Shown in pieces: positions 44,713 through 54,318 of a stretch of 64,000 nucleotides of DNA (position 1 is its first letter; each line of letters opens with the position of its first letter). The position numbers and the translations under genes were made by a program. Where the stretch lies: contig NC_091272.1 in assembly GCF_042100115.1 (NCBI RefSeq), positions 2,356,001 to 2,420,000 on the forward strand, read 5' to 3'. The notes below the pieces were generated by a model. It was not told where the DNA came from. It did not search any database and worked only from the letters and a program-made list of their open reading frames with translations. This DNA is from Alternaria dauci. Lineage: Eukaryota > Ascomycota > Dothideomycetes > Pleosporales > Pleosporaceae.

Positions 44713-47607
44713 TCAAAAAGCTGTGGGCTGCTGGGACATTGTAGTTCCAGTGGGCATCCTAGCAGCACTCGCGGCATCGCCGATGGTTGTCTTGGGATAC
44801 TCGCCTGGAACATGGAGGTCACTAACGCTGATGTCGGTGTTTATCCGCTTACCCATCCCAGGGTGAGCCATATCGTCTGCAGCATCCACAAGGTCGACGG
44901 GAACAGGCCCTCCGTTGACAGTCTTGCCAAAGGCAGGGGCAGCGCCGACCTCAGACTCGCCTAAAAAAGACGACATGGTCGCTACTGTGTCTGGACTGCT
45001 GGTATGATGGGGCTGAGTCTGGCCACCGGAAACGGGTGCGACGATCGGGGCAGGTGTTGGCTGCATAGCAGATGCTGCAGACGGAGCTACGTAGCCGGTA
45101 TCATCGATCTGGTCGGGAAGGATATGATCAGGATGTCGTTCTGGAACTTGCGTAGGGGTAGCGTCTGGAAATTCTGCGACCCGAGACTGCTCGAACGGGT
45201 GTTGTGTTTGGCCTTGCTGCTGTTGGGCCTCGAGATGTTGCTGAGCCAACTGCTTCTTCCTGTATGCTTCGTTTGCAAGGACTCCAGTCGCTGCTCCCCC
45301 AACAGCAGGTGCCATCCAGTTACCATAGTTATTACTATCGTGGCGTTGGATAGGCTGAGTATGCTCCAAGGATGACTGGTTGAATGAGGCTGGCTGGGCA
45401 GGGTAAGCCTGAGAAACGGGCGCATAGGAAGAAGTATCGGCGGTCAATGGATCATACGATTGCTGAGTAGGTAGGTATGGATTGGTGAAGTTGGTTTGGT
45501 GTTGGTGCTGAACGGGCTGGGCATACTGAACTGGCTGGACCGGTTCGGGCTGGTAGGCTGAGGTTTGGGCAAGATACATTGGGTGAACCTCCTGTGGGGG
45601 ACCTCCGGACATGGTTGTTAGGTCATTGCCGACCTCTGAACTTCCACTAGATGGCGAAAGAGGCGTTTGTAAGTTACGGTTGACCATCAAATCAGACGGG
45701 AATCGCCCACCTGGAGAAGGTCGTGAAGGTCGCGGAGACTGGTCCTGAATGGCCCGTTCCTTCATCGACTGGTTGGCTGAGAACGGAACCGCGTCTGCCT
45801 CGTCTTCCTCTAGACCGCCATCAGAGCTCGCTGAACGGGCGCTGCCGGCGCTGGTACTCCGGACGCTTGCATGACGGCGGACAAAGGCATTGCGCTCCTC
45901 TCCGCTCTTCTCAGTCAAGGCCTTGATGTCCTCAAACCAAGCAACCATAGTTTCGTAAGTCTCTGCCCGGAATACCCAAGTGTGGCCACGGTGCATGGAT
46001 CCAGCCTGACGGCCCTTGATAACAAACTTGTGGGAGGAACTTCCGGGCTGGGACCGAGAACCAAGCTTCTGGTCAGGCAGATACAAGGACATGACCGGAG
46101 GCTGAGTGTAGATGCGATCGGCCGATTTGAACTCGTGGATGTGCGTGGGAGATAGAACATACCTACTAACTGTTAGACGGAGTTTGTCCACGGGAATGGG
46201 TTGCTTACCAGCCTGGTGTGTATGACTTGAGGTACTTGCTCTTCCGTTCGAGCATACCCGCTCTGACCTCGGTGGTAGCTGGGTGGTATTTTCCAGGGTA
46301 CTGTATGTCTTCCAGTCTGCGCAACGGCATATCTGGGTTGACGAAGTGAGGGTCGCTTCTCACAAACTTGCTCCACTCGAGATCGCGGGGCATCGCAATG
46401 GGACCATTGCGCAACTTCTCAACCGTGTTGTACTGCTCATCGGCGTCGCGCTTCAAGATGGTAGCAAGAGCATTGTAGGCCTTTTGGATTTCACCAACAA
46501 CGATGGATTCGAGTTCGCGGCCAGAGTTTTCAAGGTTCAGGTACGCCTATTTACGTTAGTCATGAGTAGCGTTACTGCGCCCAGTGGCTTACCCTGTGGA
46601 GATAATTCTCCTCGTCAATCTGCCTCTCAACTTGGCGCTCGACGCCCAGACGGACGACATAGGGATCTCCCTTGCCCGCGACAGCCGTGGGGTCAGAATC
46701 AACCAGGGCCAATGCCTCCTCGAGTGCTGTCACGCATTTCCTTGTAGTCTCTTTTTCCTTCTCAACGTTGTTCTTGAAGTCGCCTGAAAGCGACTTGATC
46801 TCCTTGATCTTTTGTGCAAGATCGGCCCTGAGGCCGCTGAGCTGGTTGATGACATCTGCCTCAACGTCTCGTGCCTTGTTGGCCTCTAGAATGGCTTGCT
46901 TGTGGAAGTCGCGGAGGATACGGTTGGCGTCGTTGAGGCCTCCTTCTATGAGAAGGGCAGCGGGCGCATTGGTGTTGTTGATGACGTTGGACACTTTGAG
47001 TAGCGACTTGGCGCGGTGTTCGTAGGAGGCTGCCACCTCGCGGAAGTAGGTGATGAGGTCTTTGAGGAACTTGCGCCAGGCTATCGTATGTCAGTGAGTT
47101 GCACGGGACTGTCACGTGCGCCAACCTACTCTGAAATCGTTCTGCGAGTATCTCGGTGGGTGTGCCCTTGGTAGGCACAGGTGTGTAGAAGACACTGTCC
47201 TCGCGGTCGTAGCCGCGCTCTTGGTCGTCAATGGTCACGCCCCTGATGGATCCGGCATGCATTGATTTCCTGCTCCCGCTGCGCTTCAGGCTGCCCGTCC
47301 TCTTGACTGAGCTCTTCTTCTTGAGGGTGCCGCTTCGTGAAGGCGTTGCGCCCTGGTTCAGCGTGGACGAGCGGGAGGACGAGCGCTGGTGCATGTCAGC
47401 GTCGAGGACGGACGAGCCTCGTGTGCGCGCATCAAAGTCCTCCTCGAATCTCCCCAGGCGCGAACGTTCATGTTGCGCGCCCGCTGGTGAGTTTGCGAAG
47501 TCGTTCACAGAGGAATTGCCATAGCCACGGCTGATATGGGCAGGGTCGTCTATGTGCGGTACCGGGTCGTACGACGCCGAAGGGGTCACTGGTCGCTGCA
47601 TCGCCAT
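44713..47607 (-). CDS. SLM1: Slm1-like phosphoinositide-binding TORC2 effector
   Basis: Four exons join in phase: 47607-47130, 47080-46593, 46546-46209 and 46162-44713 (917 aa). Slm1/2 bind PI(4,5)P2 at the plasma membrane and eisosomes and recruit Ypk1 to TORC2, linking sphingolipid and heat/wall stress to actin. It shows a basic Ser-rich N-terminus (~1-150), an F-BAR-like helical domain (~155-410, from WRKFLKDLITYFREVA to the KAYNALATILKRDADEQYN segment), a PH domain (~415-525: GMLERKSKYLKSYTPGWYVL ... HTWVFRAETYETMVAWFEDI) and a long Gln/Pro/Ser-rich disordered tail. The WYVL of the PH domain is split by the last intron, confirming that join. Confidence 0.9.
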
Positions 47608-48437
47608 GGTTGTGATATTGGCTTCTACGGTAAGGTGGACCCTGACGAATATATGTAAGAAGATGGTTCGCAAACAACCCTGAGCCGCCTTCACTGTGGC
47701 TGGCGATGACGTGTGGAGTCGCGCTAAGGGGTGAGGTGCGCTGCCTCGGAGGGGTCGACGCGCAGATTGCGAGCGACGAATGGAGAATGGCGCCGTAGAT
47801 CACCAGGTACTTACAATTCTGTCCGAAACCACTTGGATTTTACTATGGACGAGTGCCTGAGGATGCTTGCGGTATCAAGAGGCAAACGCCAGGTATATGA
47901 GCATTCGACAGTGGCCGTCGACGGCGGCTTCGCGGCACTGAAGAGGCTCACCAAGATGGCTAGGTGATGTCATGTTCCCTTGAATGCTACCCGCTCAACA
48001 CCTTCCGGACATGATCGTCATCGTGCAGCAGTGCCCGACCCTTGAATCGTCTTAGTCTGTGGCGCGGCTGCTGCTGTCCGGCCATTCACAACTTGCTTCG
48101 TCTCCATTCATTGCCCCGTTGCGTACCCCCCGTCACATCGACTGTCCTGGTAGCTGTCGTACACGCGCTTGCGGAACACGTAGGCGAGCACAAGAGCATC
48201 ATCGTCGTCTGCCAACTTCTTCATCTTGGGAGTTTTAGTTTAGATAGAGCGCTTCGGTGACATTCCAGCTGCATCGTCCGTCGCCACATCCATTGCCGTT
48301 GGCCAAACACGTGGAGACTCCATGTGGGGAGGCCGTCCCCGAACGTGCCGACCCAATTCTGATTTGCATTCATCCTTCCGCAGATCAGTGCAGCAAGGCG
48401 GCGATGCCGGCATCTTTCCTTGACTTTGCTGCCACGC

Positions 48438-48606
48438 CATACAAGGGAAAGCTCGAACACCCAGACAACTACAGAGGTAGCATTTAGCATTTCCCTTATA
48501 CGCTAAAGCCCTACCTAGGCAACTATGGGGGCGTTCAAATCTCCCCTTGTATGGCGATACCCTACCTTGGCAATTATAGGGGGGCATTCGGTTTTTCCCT
48601 TGTATG
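48438..48606. mobile_element. MITE-like inverted-repeat element, copy A (169 bp)
   Basis: Begins CATACAAGGGAAA and ends TTTTTCCCTTGTATG, so the ends are inverted repeats. The left ~43 bp pair imperfectly with the right arm, including GGTAG against CTACC. The right arm occurs twice in tandem (about 48509-48559 and 48560-48606), each copy starting CCCTACCTWGGCAAYTAT and ending in CCTTGTATG. It has no coding capacity. Relatives lie at 58427-58548 and 59461-59577. No clear target-site duplication. A non-autonomous DNA transposon (MITE) is the best explanation. Confidence 0.75.
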
Positions 48607-49378
48607 ACGTGCTGCGACTTGCTCGTGAGACCAATTTCAGTTATTCAGGGGCCCTTTTGTGCCCGACCATGAGACTAAGCTCCATAGTACCTCTAGCCTA
48701 CCTAAGTACCTCGGAGTACTCGTGCACTGCATACAAGAGGAAAATGAAACAAGTCTAGAGATGACAAGTCATGCCTTGCAGCCTACACAGCTTCTAAAAA
48801 CAAAAATTACAGAGACCAATAGCAGTACAGGCTTCTAGGTTTTGTGTTTCTATATACAAACCCCTAATATACGTTATTGTAGTAGGGCAAGATACTCATT
48901 GATTCCTGATCTCGATGAGACAGAGGAAACAACCATGCCAGAGCTTAGCGCGACCATTCATGGTGGACATCTCGTCTCCAAAGATCGGTCATGGGATTTG
49001 CTGTTCACGGGCCTGCATCGCGAAGTATATTAACCGGCTGCACGCAAACATACACTGCCAAGTACTGACTTCAGGCAATTGATCGCACAAAGCCATCTAT
49101 TTCGAAACACCATATATGAGTACCCAGAAAAATCGACGCATCCTTCCCACGATTGGCTGTGTCGTCCTGAAATGCAGGACTGCCGACAGCAGCCACCCAA
49201 CTTCGTAGAAAAGGCGTCCGGGGTGCATGTCGAGATCTCGGAGAACATCTGGCGATGGCTTGCATGTGGTGTGATCATATTACAGCCCAGTGACTGAGTT
49301 AGATGATATGGAGGCAAGGGCTTGGTCATGCTTGTATTCGGGCGGTAGGTAGAGTGTGGTCATGGGAGTGAAAAGAAG

Positions 49379-49386
49379 TATATAAG
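49379..49386 (+). promoter_or_regulatory. TATA box of the AA9 gene
   Basis: TATATAAG lies about 93 bp upstream of the ATG at 49479, a suitable place for an inducible secreted-enzyme gene. Confidence 0.6.
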
Positions 49387-49478
49387 AAAGAAGCATGACA
49401 CCCAGTGACAGCACTTCGAACGCAACTCGACACTTCTTCATTACCTTGAATAACTCTGGTGCCAACATTTCGCTCAAG

Positions 49479-50331
49479 ATGAAGCTCTTCGCTTTTGCCG
49501 TCGCCCTGTTGCCGACACTCGGATCAGCACATACGATCGCTCAGCGCGTCAGGATCAACGGCCAGGACTTTGGTCAAGGCAACGGTATCCGCGTTGCGCC
49601 TTCGAACAACCCCATCACGAACGTTAATGACGGTAACATTGCTTGCAATGCTGGCGCTTCTTCCTCCAGTAAGGTCATCGACGTCAAGCCCGGAGACAAG
49701 ATTGGTGTCAACTGGGGTCATGTAGTCGGCGGAGCACAGTATGTCCTTTTCGTCTCAATCTTTTCACCGATATGTTACTAACTTCCCCAAGATTCGCGAA
49801 CGATCCAGATCACCCGATAGCCAAGTCCCACAAGGGTCCAGCAATCTTCTATATGGCGAAAGTCTCAAACGCCGCATCCGCCTCCCCCTCCGGTCTCCAA
49901 TGGTTCAAAGTCTCTGAAGACGGCCTTGACAGCTCGGGAAACTGGGGTAAGAGATGCATCCGTATGAAATACACATGATACATGCACTGACTTTGTATGC
50001 GCACCTACTAGGCGTTGACCGAATGATAAACAATGGTGGATGGACAGAGATGACAATGCCGTCTTGTGTTGCGCCCGGCCAGTATCTTCTCAGGGCCGAG
50101 ATGATCGCATTGCATAGCGCTAGCACGACTGGTGGTGCGCAATTCTACATGGGCTGCGCGCAGATAAATGTCTCCGGATCAGGATCGAAGACTGGGAGTA
50201 CGGTCAGCTTCCCTGGTGCCTACAAGGCGGATGATGCAGGGATCAAGCTCAGCATCTACAATGCTCAGGGTCAACCCAAAGGAAATGGAACGCCGTACAA
50301 GATTCCTGGGCCCGCGAAGCTGCAGTGTTAG
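49479..50331 (+). CDS. AA9 lytic polysaccharide monooxygenase (formerly GH61)
   Basis: Exons 49479-49738, 49792-49946 and 50012-50331 give 244 aa. The copper enzyme oxidatively cleaves cellulose or related glucans outside the cell. Signal peptide cleavage after GSA (residue 17) exposes His18 (HTIAQRV), the N-terminal His of the copper brace. The second His is in [12 protein letters not shown] and the axial Tyr in [10 protein letters not shown], with the preceding Gln-type proton network partly visible. Cys pairs are present ([26 protein letters not shown] end). There is no CBM1 module; the chain stops right after the catalytic domain. The substrate cannot be told from this. A TATA box lies 93 bp upstream. 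Confidence 0.92.
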
Positions 50332-50973
50332 GACAATCTGAGGATAAGGGGTGGAATTCAGGAGAAGACGGGTTGGAGATAATGCTGGGACTGTTGGTAT
50401 AATGATTGTTGCTTACCGCCCTATTGTAGCCTTCCGGGAGGCATTTGGGCTGGTTTCGCGAGCATCTGTCTAGCTTTGTATGTATATACGGTAAAGGAAT
50501 GCGGAGGGAAACGCGCAGGTGACCGAGTAGTAATACCCAATTTACGTCGCCTGCCGAATAATTTGCGTTGTACATCCTTGATTGAACCTTGGAAGATTGC
50601 GGTACCTTGAAAGACGAGACTTTACTTGCATACTGCAGCAGCTAGCGATAAGCGAGCCTAAGAAAATTAGTGGAAGAAAAAAGGGGGTGGTGTAAAGCCA
50701 ACAGTGTCCCATCTGCGCACTGTAAGGCAAATGCATGTGAATATGTGTACGTAGGCAGGCTTAACATCCGATACTTTACGACGATGAAAAAGCGACGCGA
50801 GGAGGCTATCAATAGCTTTCAATAGATCCTGTGAGTGGGCATTCTCAAACAGTCCGGCCAAGTTCGGCTTGTGTCCCGCCTGGGCCATATGTGCTGGCTG
50901 TCCCCACCAGTACCCAAATTTTATGGTGGATATAATATCATAAATGGCTGGTAATTTCATCAATCAAACACAA
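50332..50973. other. Intergenic region between the AA9 gene and tRNA-Ser
   Basis: 3' flank of the AA9 gene and 5' flank of the tRNA gene. The last ~60 bp are AT-rich. No other feature seen. Confidence 0.5.
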
Positions 50974-51010
50974 GGCGTGGTGCCAGAGTGGTTAATGGGT
51001 ATGACTCGAA

Positions 51011-51031
51011 AGGGCGAAAGCTCAAATAGAT
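51011..51031 (+). other. Canonical anticodon-loop intron of tRNA-Ser(CGA)
   Basis: 21 nt one base 3' of the anticodon, between positions 37 and 38, where the eukaryotic tRNA endonuclease cuts. Removing it leaves a seven-base loop, CTCGAAA. Confidence 0.85.
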
Positions 51032-51055
51032 ATCATATGCCTTCGGGCGCGCAGG

Positions 51056-51105
51056 GTAAGATATGCTTCCAACCACCTACAACCACCAATTACTAATGGT
51101 TCCAG
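51056..51105 (+). other. Spliceosomal-type intron in the T arm of tRNA-Ser(CGA)
   Basis: 50 nt starting GTAAGA, with a TACTAAT branch-like site about 10 nt before the terminal TTCCAG. Its exact removal joins GCAGG to TTCGAAT-CCTGC, making a perfect T stem and 7-nt loop. The length and motifs match the mRNA introns of this window. Its final G also keeps GTTCGAATCC of the B box intact in the unspliced gene. Confidence 0.75.
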
Positions 51106-51126
51106 TTCGAATCCTGCCCACGTCGC

Positions 51127-51135
51127 TTTCTTTTT
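51127..51135 (+). terminator. RNA polymerase III terminator of tRNA-Ser
   Basis: TTTCTTTTT starts two bases after the discriminator. A run of five T is enough for Pol III release, so the gene has an intact end. Confidence 0.8.
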
Positions 51136-52171
51136 GCTGTTTTTATGACCTCGGGGTGTTGTGTATTGCTTGGGGAGTCTTTTGGGAGGTTTTGGTTGAT
51201 TTTTGGTAGTGTGGCGGAACAGTGAAATTCTGAGCGCCAGAACAAATATTTAGACATATTCAAACCTGTCGCATCTTGATCGCCCTCGAATTCTATTTGT
51301 TATACCAATAATTACTTCTCGAGTTGGGGTGTTCAACAAGTATGATGGCATGGAGGCCAAAGGCGCGGAGGCCCCACTTTGTCGCATTCACCCAGTGCGC
51401 AACTTCAATCCTTAGGTATTTCTTAACACCCACCACAACCAACCCATGCTTCTCATACTCCATAATTTTAATGCGCATCACTCCTTCATCACACAAAGAT
51501 GCAGTGTTATGATAATCAAATCCCCTTAGAAGAGTCCATGGTCAACTCTCGCAAATCACGTTGCCATCCTCGAGATTGCAGGGACTAGGGCCTGCACTGC
51601 GAGCATACCTACCTATGCAGAACACGCAACCGTCGCATTTCCCTCCGCACCCTACTTTCCCGAAGTGGCTTCCTTGGCTGGGGCCAAGATGAGACCTTAG
51701 TTGCGAAATCCAAAGTCTCCATGTGGTCCACGCCCCTCCAGGTCTGCTTTGATCTATAGCATCTGGATTTTGCGGTCGCTGCCCAGGTGGGCATGGGCGC
51801 AGTGGTGATAACGGGCTTGCACGCTCTTACAGTGATCATCTGGAGGACACGAACATGTTCAATCCGTTTGCCCGATATCGGTGCGTAATGGCTCAGATCT
51901 AGATCCACGTCTCGCGGTAAGTCCAAGTGAGAGAGCAAACGGTAAGCGGGGGCGCGGTGAGTGGTAAGGCAGTCATTTACACGAAGTGAGACCCGTGCGG
52001 TATCTACTCAAGAGCCTATTTATTCCACCTTTCTGAACATCAAAATCCTAGAATCACGATTACTCTCTCGAGCACTGCGACGATTTGCCATCACAGCAAC
52101 TGCTCTTGAAGCAACAATACACTTCTCACCCTTGACTACCTAGGTACCCACCATCACTGTTTCCGCCTACC
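51136..52171. other. Intergenic region
   Basis: About 1 kb between the tRNA and the hypothetical gene at 52172. The ORF at 51609-51938 (minus) has random composition. Nothing recognised. Confidence 0.45.
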
Positions 52172-53431
52172 ATGCCCGGACCACCTGCATGGGTTTCCAA
52201 GTACATCAAGGACGTCGAACAACACGGACCGCTGCCTGTCGGGATCCACGTTGTCAAAGATGGAGACACCGCCCGGTACCAGATCATTGTCAACAATAAC
52301 CGTACCAGTTCCCTTCATCATCCTCTGTCTTCTGAAGGAAGGGAAGAGTGGAAGGATGTGATGTCAATGGCTAGAGAAGAGGAGGGCAGCAAGGCCGACT
52401 TTCCTGGTTGTGCTCACCCGCCACTCGTCTACAAGCCTGGTGAGTGGCTGTGGAAGAGGATGGATGGAAATGTTGTGACCATTATGATCCGCGCCTTGCA
52501 GATGTCGGGTATCAATGTTGCGACAGAGGACTTCCGCAACCAGAAGAACAAGGATGCAGGTATGTTGTGACCACGCAAAATACATATGAGACATGTACTG
52601 ACTTCAAATCTTCGCTTCTGCAGTCAAACAAATGGAGCTCAGCCACCAATCGCTCTATCACCCGTGCGATCGAGAAGTTCTGGCTACGTTCCAGGAAGAA
52701 CATAAGATATCTTGCTGGGCTCGTTGCTTTGGTAGAGGACTGGTCGTTGTCGCCCCTGAGTTCCACGCGAGCCGCCAAAACTTCGCAGCTCACTTAGAAC
52801 CCGATCCCAAAAACCGACCCGCAGTTCGTGCGCGGTACAGCACTGGATTCCAAGAAGAGTTTCGGCCAATCGTCCTTGGGTGTCTTCCAACCGGTATGAA
52901 TACCAGCGTATGGTTCTGCATGGAACCAGTCGAGGCTACGAAGAATGTCTTCGACAGTCTTTGGAAAGGGTATGATCAAACACATAGAACCATTCTAATG
53001 TACACATGACTAACCATGGCAGTTGCAACTGGGCCTAACAAGCTCCCAGGTTCGGTTACAAAGACACTGAACATTTCATTTGAGCTGCCGTCGCGATTCA
53101 ACGTTCGATTATGGTTGGTGCCTCTACATATGACGATCGTGTCTTAGGTGACGTCCTCAGGGAGTACGGACAGTATATCACGGCAGATGATGGCTATGGC
53201 CAACAGAACTTTCACTACGATCCTGGCAACGGTTCTCCCTCTTCTCCAACGCTTACCTTCCATGAGCTTACTCGGTGGATCATCGCTTCCGACGAGGAGA
53301 GTAGCGCAAAGCGTCACGCAAAGGCCTGGGATGAAGTCATCATGACCCGCGTTACCCATCGAGAGACTCCACGCCTCAGTGATTGGGACAAGTTCATCCA
53401 GGCAGCAGCAGCTGCGCAACTCAAGAAGTAG
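52172..53431 (+). CDS. Fungal hypothetical protein with disturbed 3' reading frame
   Basis: Exons 52172-52559 and 52624-52969 join in phase (GTATGT donor, CTGCAG acceptor) and encode ~244 coding-like residues, starting MPGPPAWVSKYIKDVEQHG and reaching KNVFDSLWKG. No family recognised and no signal or membrane segment. A good 53-nt intron (GTATGA, GACTAACC branch, GGCAG) ends at 53022, but the joined frame stops at once. Coding-like sequence continues in another frame (ATGPNKLPGSVTKTLNISFE, LPSRFNVRLWLVP) to about 53140, then in the first frame again (DVLREYGQYITADDGYGQQN to AAAAAQLKK and stop at 53431). An alternative acceptor at 53049 would give a 255-residue protein ending YKDTEHFI. The gene is probably real at its 5' end and shifted by two small indels, or misread, at its 3' end. 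Confidence 0.5.
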
Positions 53432-54318
53432 ACCTCGGGATGCTTACCGCCCAGAATACTACATAAACTTCCATGCTTGTTGCTTAAACAGTACTGTGGT
53501 ATTGTAAGCGGCAAAGTCTTGTTAGTTTCTCAGACATGAGGTTGGAAGTACCTAGGTAGTCGTGATAAGAGGAGCGTCGGAACGGTCTTTACGAGAAGGG
53601 TGTCAAAGATCACTCACTCAAAAGACTGCATGTAAGAGTACACTCGACACATGTGTTTCATGCCTTGTTCCTCGAATCTCATATATACAAAAGCAGCAGC
53701 ATTACTCGAGTGCTATACACCTGCCATCTCAAGCATCCATTTCATCTATTGCGTCCTAATCTTCTGACCTGAATTATCTAGTACATTCCTATGGTTCGGC
53801 GCTTCCGAATGCTTCCTAATTCACATATTGATATGCTAGTTGTTATTGTGATAGTCTTCCATGAATGTGCACAACAATCTCGAGCGGAGGGCCTGTGAGG
53901 TCTTCTCGTCTGCTGCCCAAAGAACGATGATCATCATTTCTACCCTAGACGACTACATGAGCTCAAGGCCTGATGCCGAGGCTTTACGTTGGTATTGTAG
54001 GCGGCAAGGTTGTGATGGCTCTGAAGACATGGGATTGGATAGGTCCAGGGAGTCGTGGTAAAAAGAGCCTCAACATCTTTCCCGTTGGGCCCCGGGACGG
54101 GTGGGGCGGGAGATGCGCTAGTAGCGCATGTTGCTGGTTGGCCTCATGCATGTCCGCCTCCACCCCAGAAATCACACCCCAAGTCGCGCATCGTGAGCGC
54201 CGCTTCGACCAAAGCGCTGGGCCTGTGCTGCTGGTGAGGGCTTCCGAGGTTTACCCAACGCCGCAGTATGTAGAGGGCGAGCACGACGACTGTACGAAGC
54301 CTCGACTCGCCCGGCACC
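53432..54318. other. Intergenic region upstream of UBP8
   Basis: 3' flank of the hypothetical gene and promoter of UBP8. Only short, random-looking ORFs. Confidence 0.5.

Larger units (their letters stand above)
47608..49478. other. Intergenic region with an inverted-repeat element
   Basis: 1.87 kb between SLM1 (minus) and the AA9 gene (plus), holding the largest copy of the small inverted-repeat element (48438-48606). No coding region recognised; the ORFs there arise from the element itself. Confidence 0.5.
50974..51125 (+). tRNA. tRNA-Ser(CGA) with two introns
   Basis: Type II tRNA. The acceptor stem GGCGTGG pairs with CCACGTC (one G-U), followed by discriminator G as in serine tRNAs. The A box reads TGCCAGAGTGG. 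The anticodon stem TATGA/TCATA encloses loop CTCGAAA with anticodon CGA (51007-51009), reading UCG. A long variable arm TGCCTTCGGGCGC (51038-51050) fits serine. The T arm is GCAGG-TTCGAAT-CCTGC, but only after removal of a 50-nt insert (51056-51105). A first insert at 51011-51031 is at the canonical intron place. The mature length without both is 81 nt, normal for tRNA-Ser. A T-run terminator follows. Because the T arm is interrupted, a pseudogene cannot be excluded. Confidence 0.85.

Noticed and set aside
48240..48587. 115-codon ORF with repeated YKG-F-ER phrases
   Set aside because: The repeats come from translating the non-coding inverted-repeat element, not from a protein.
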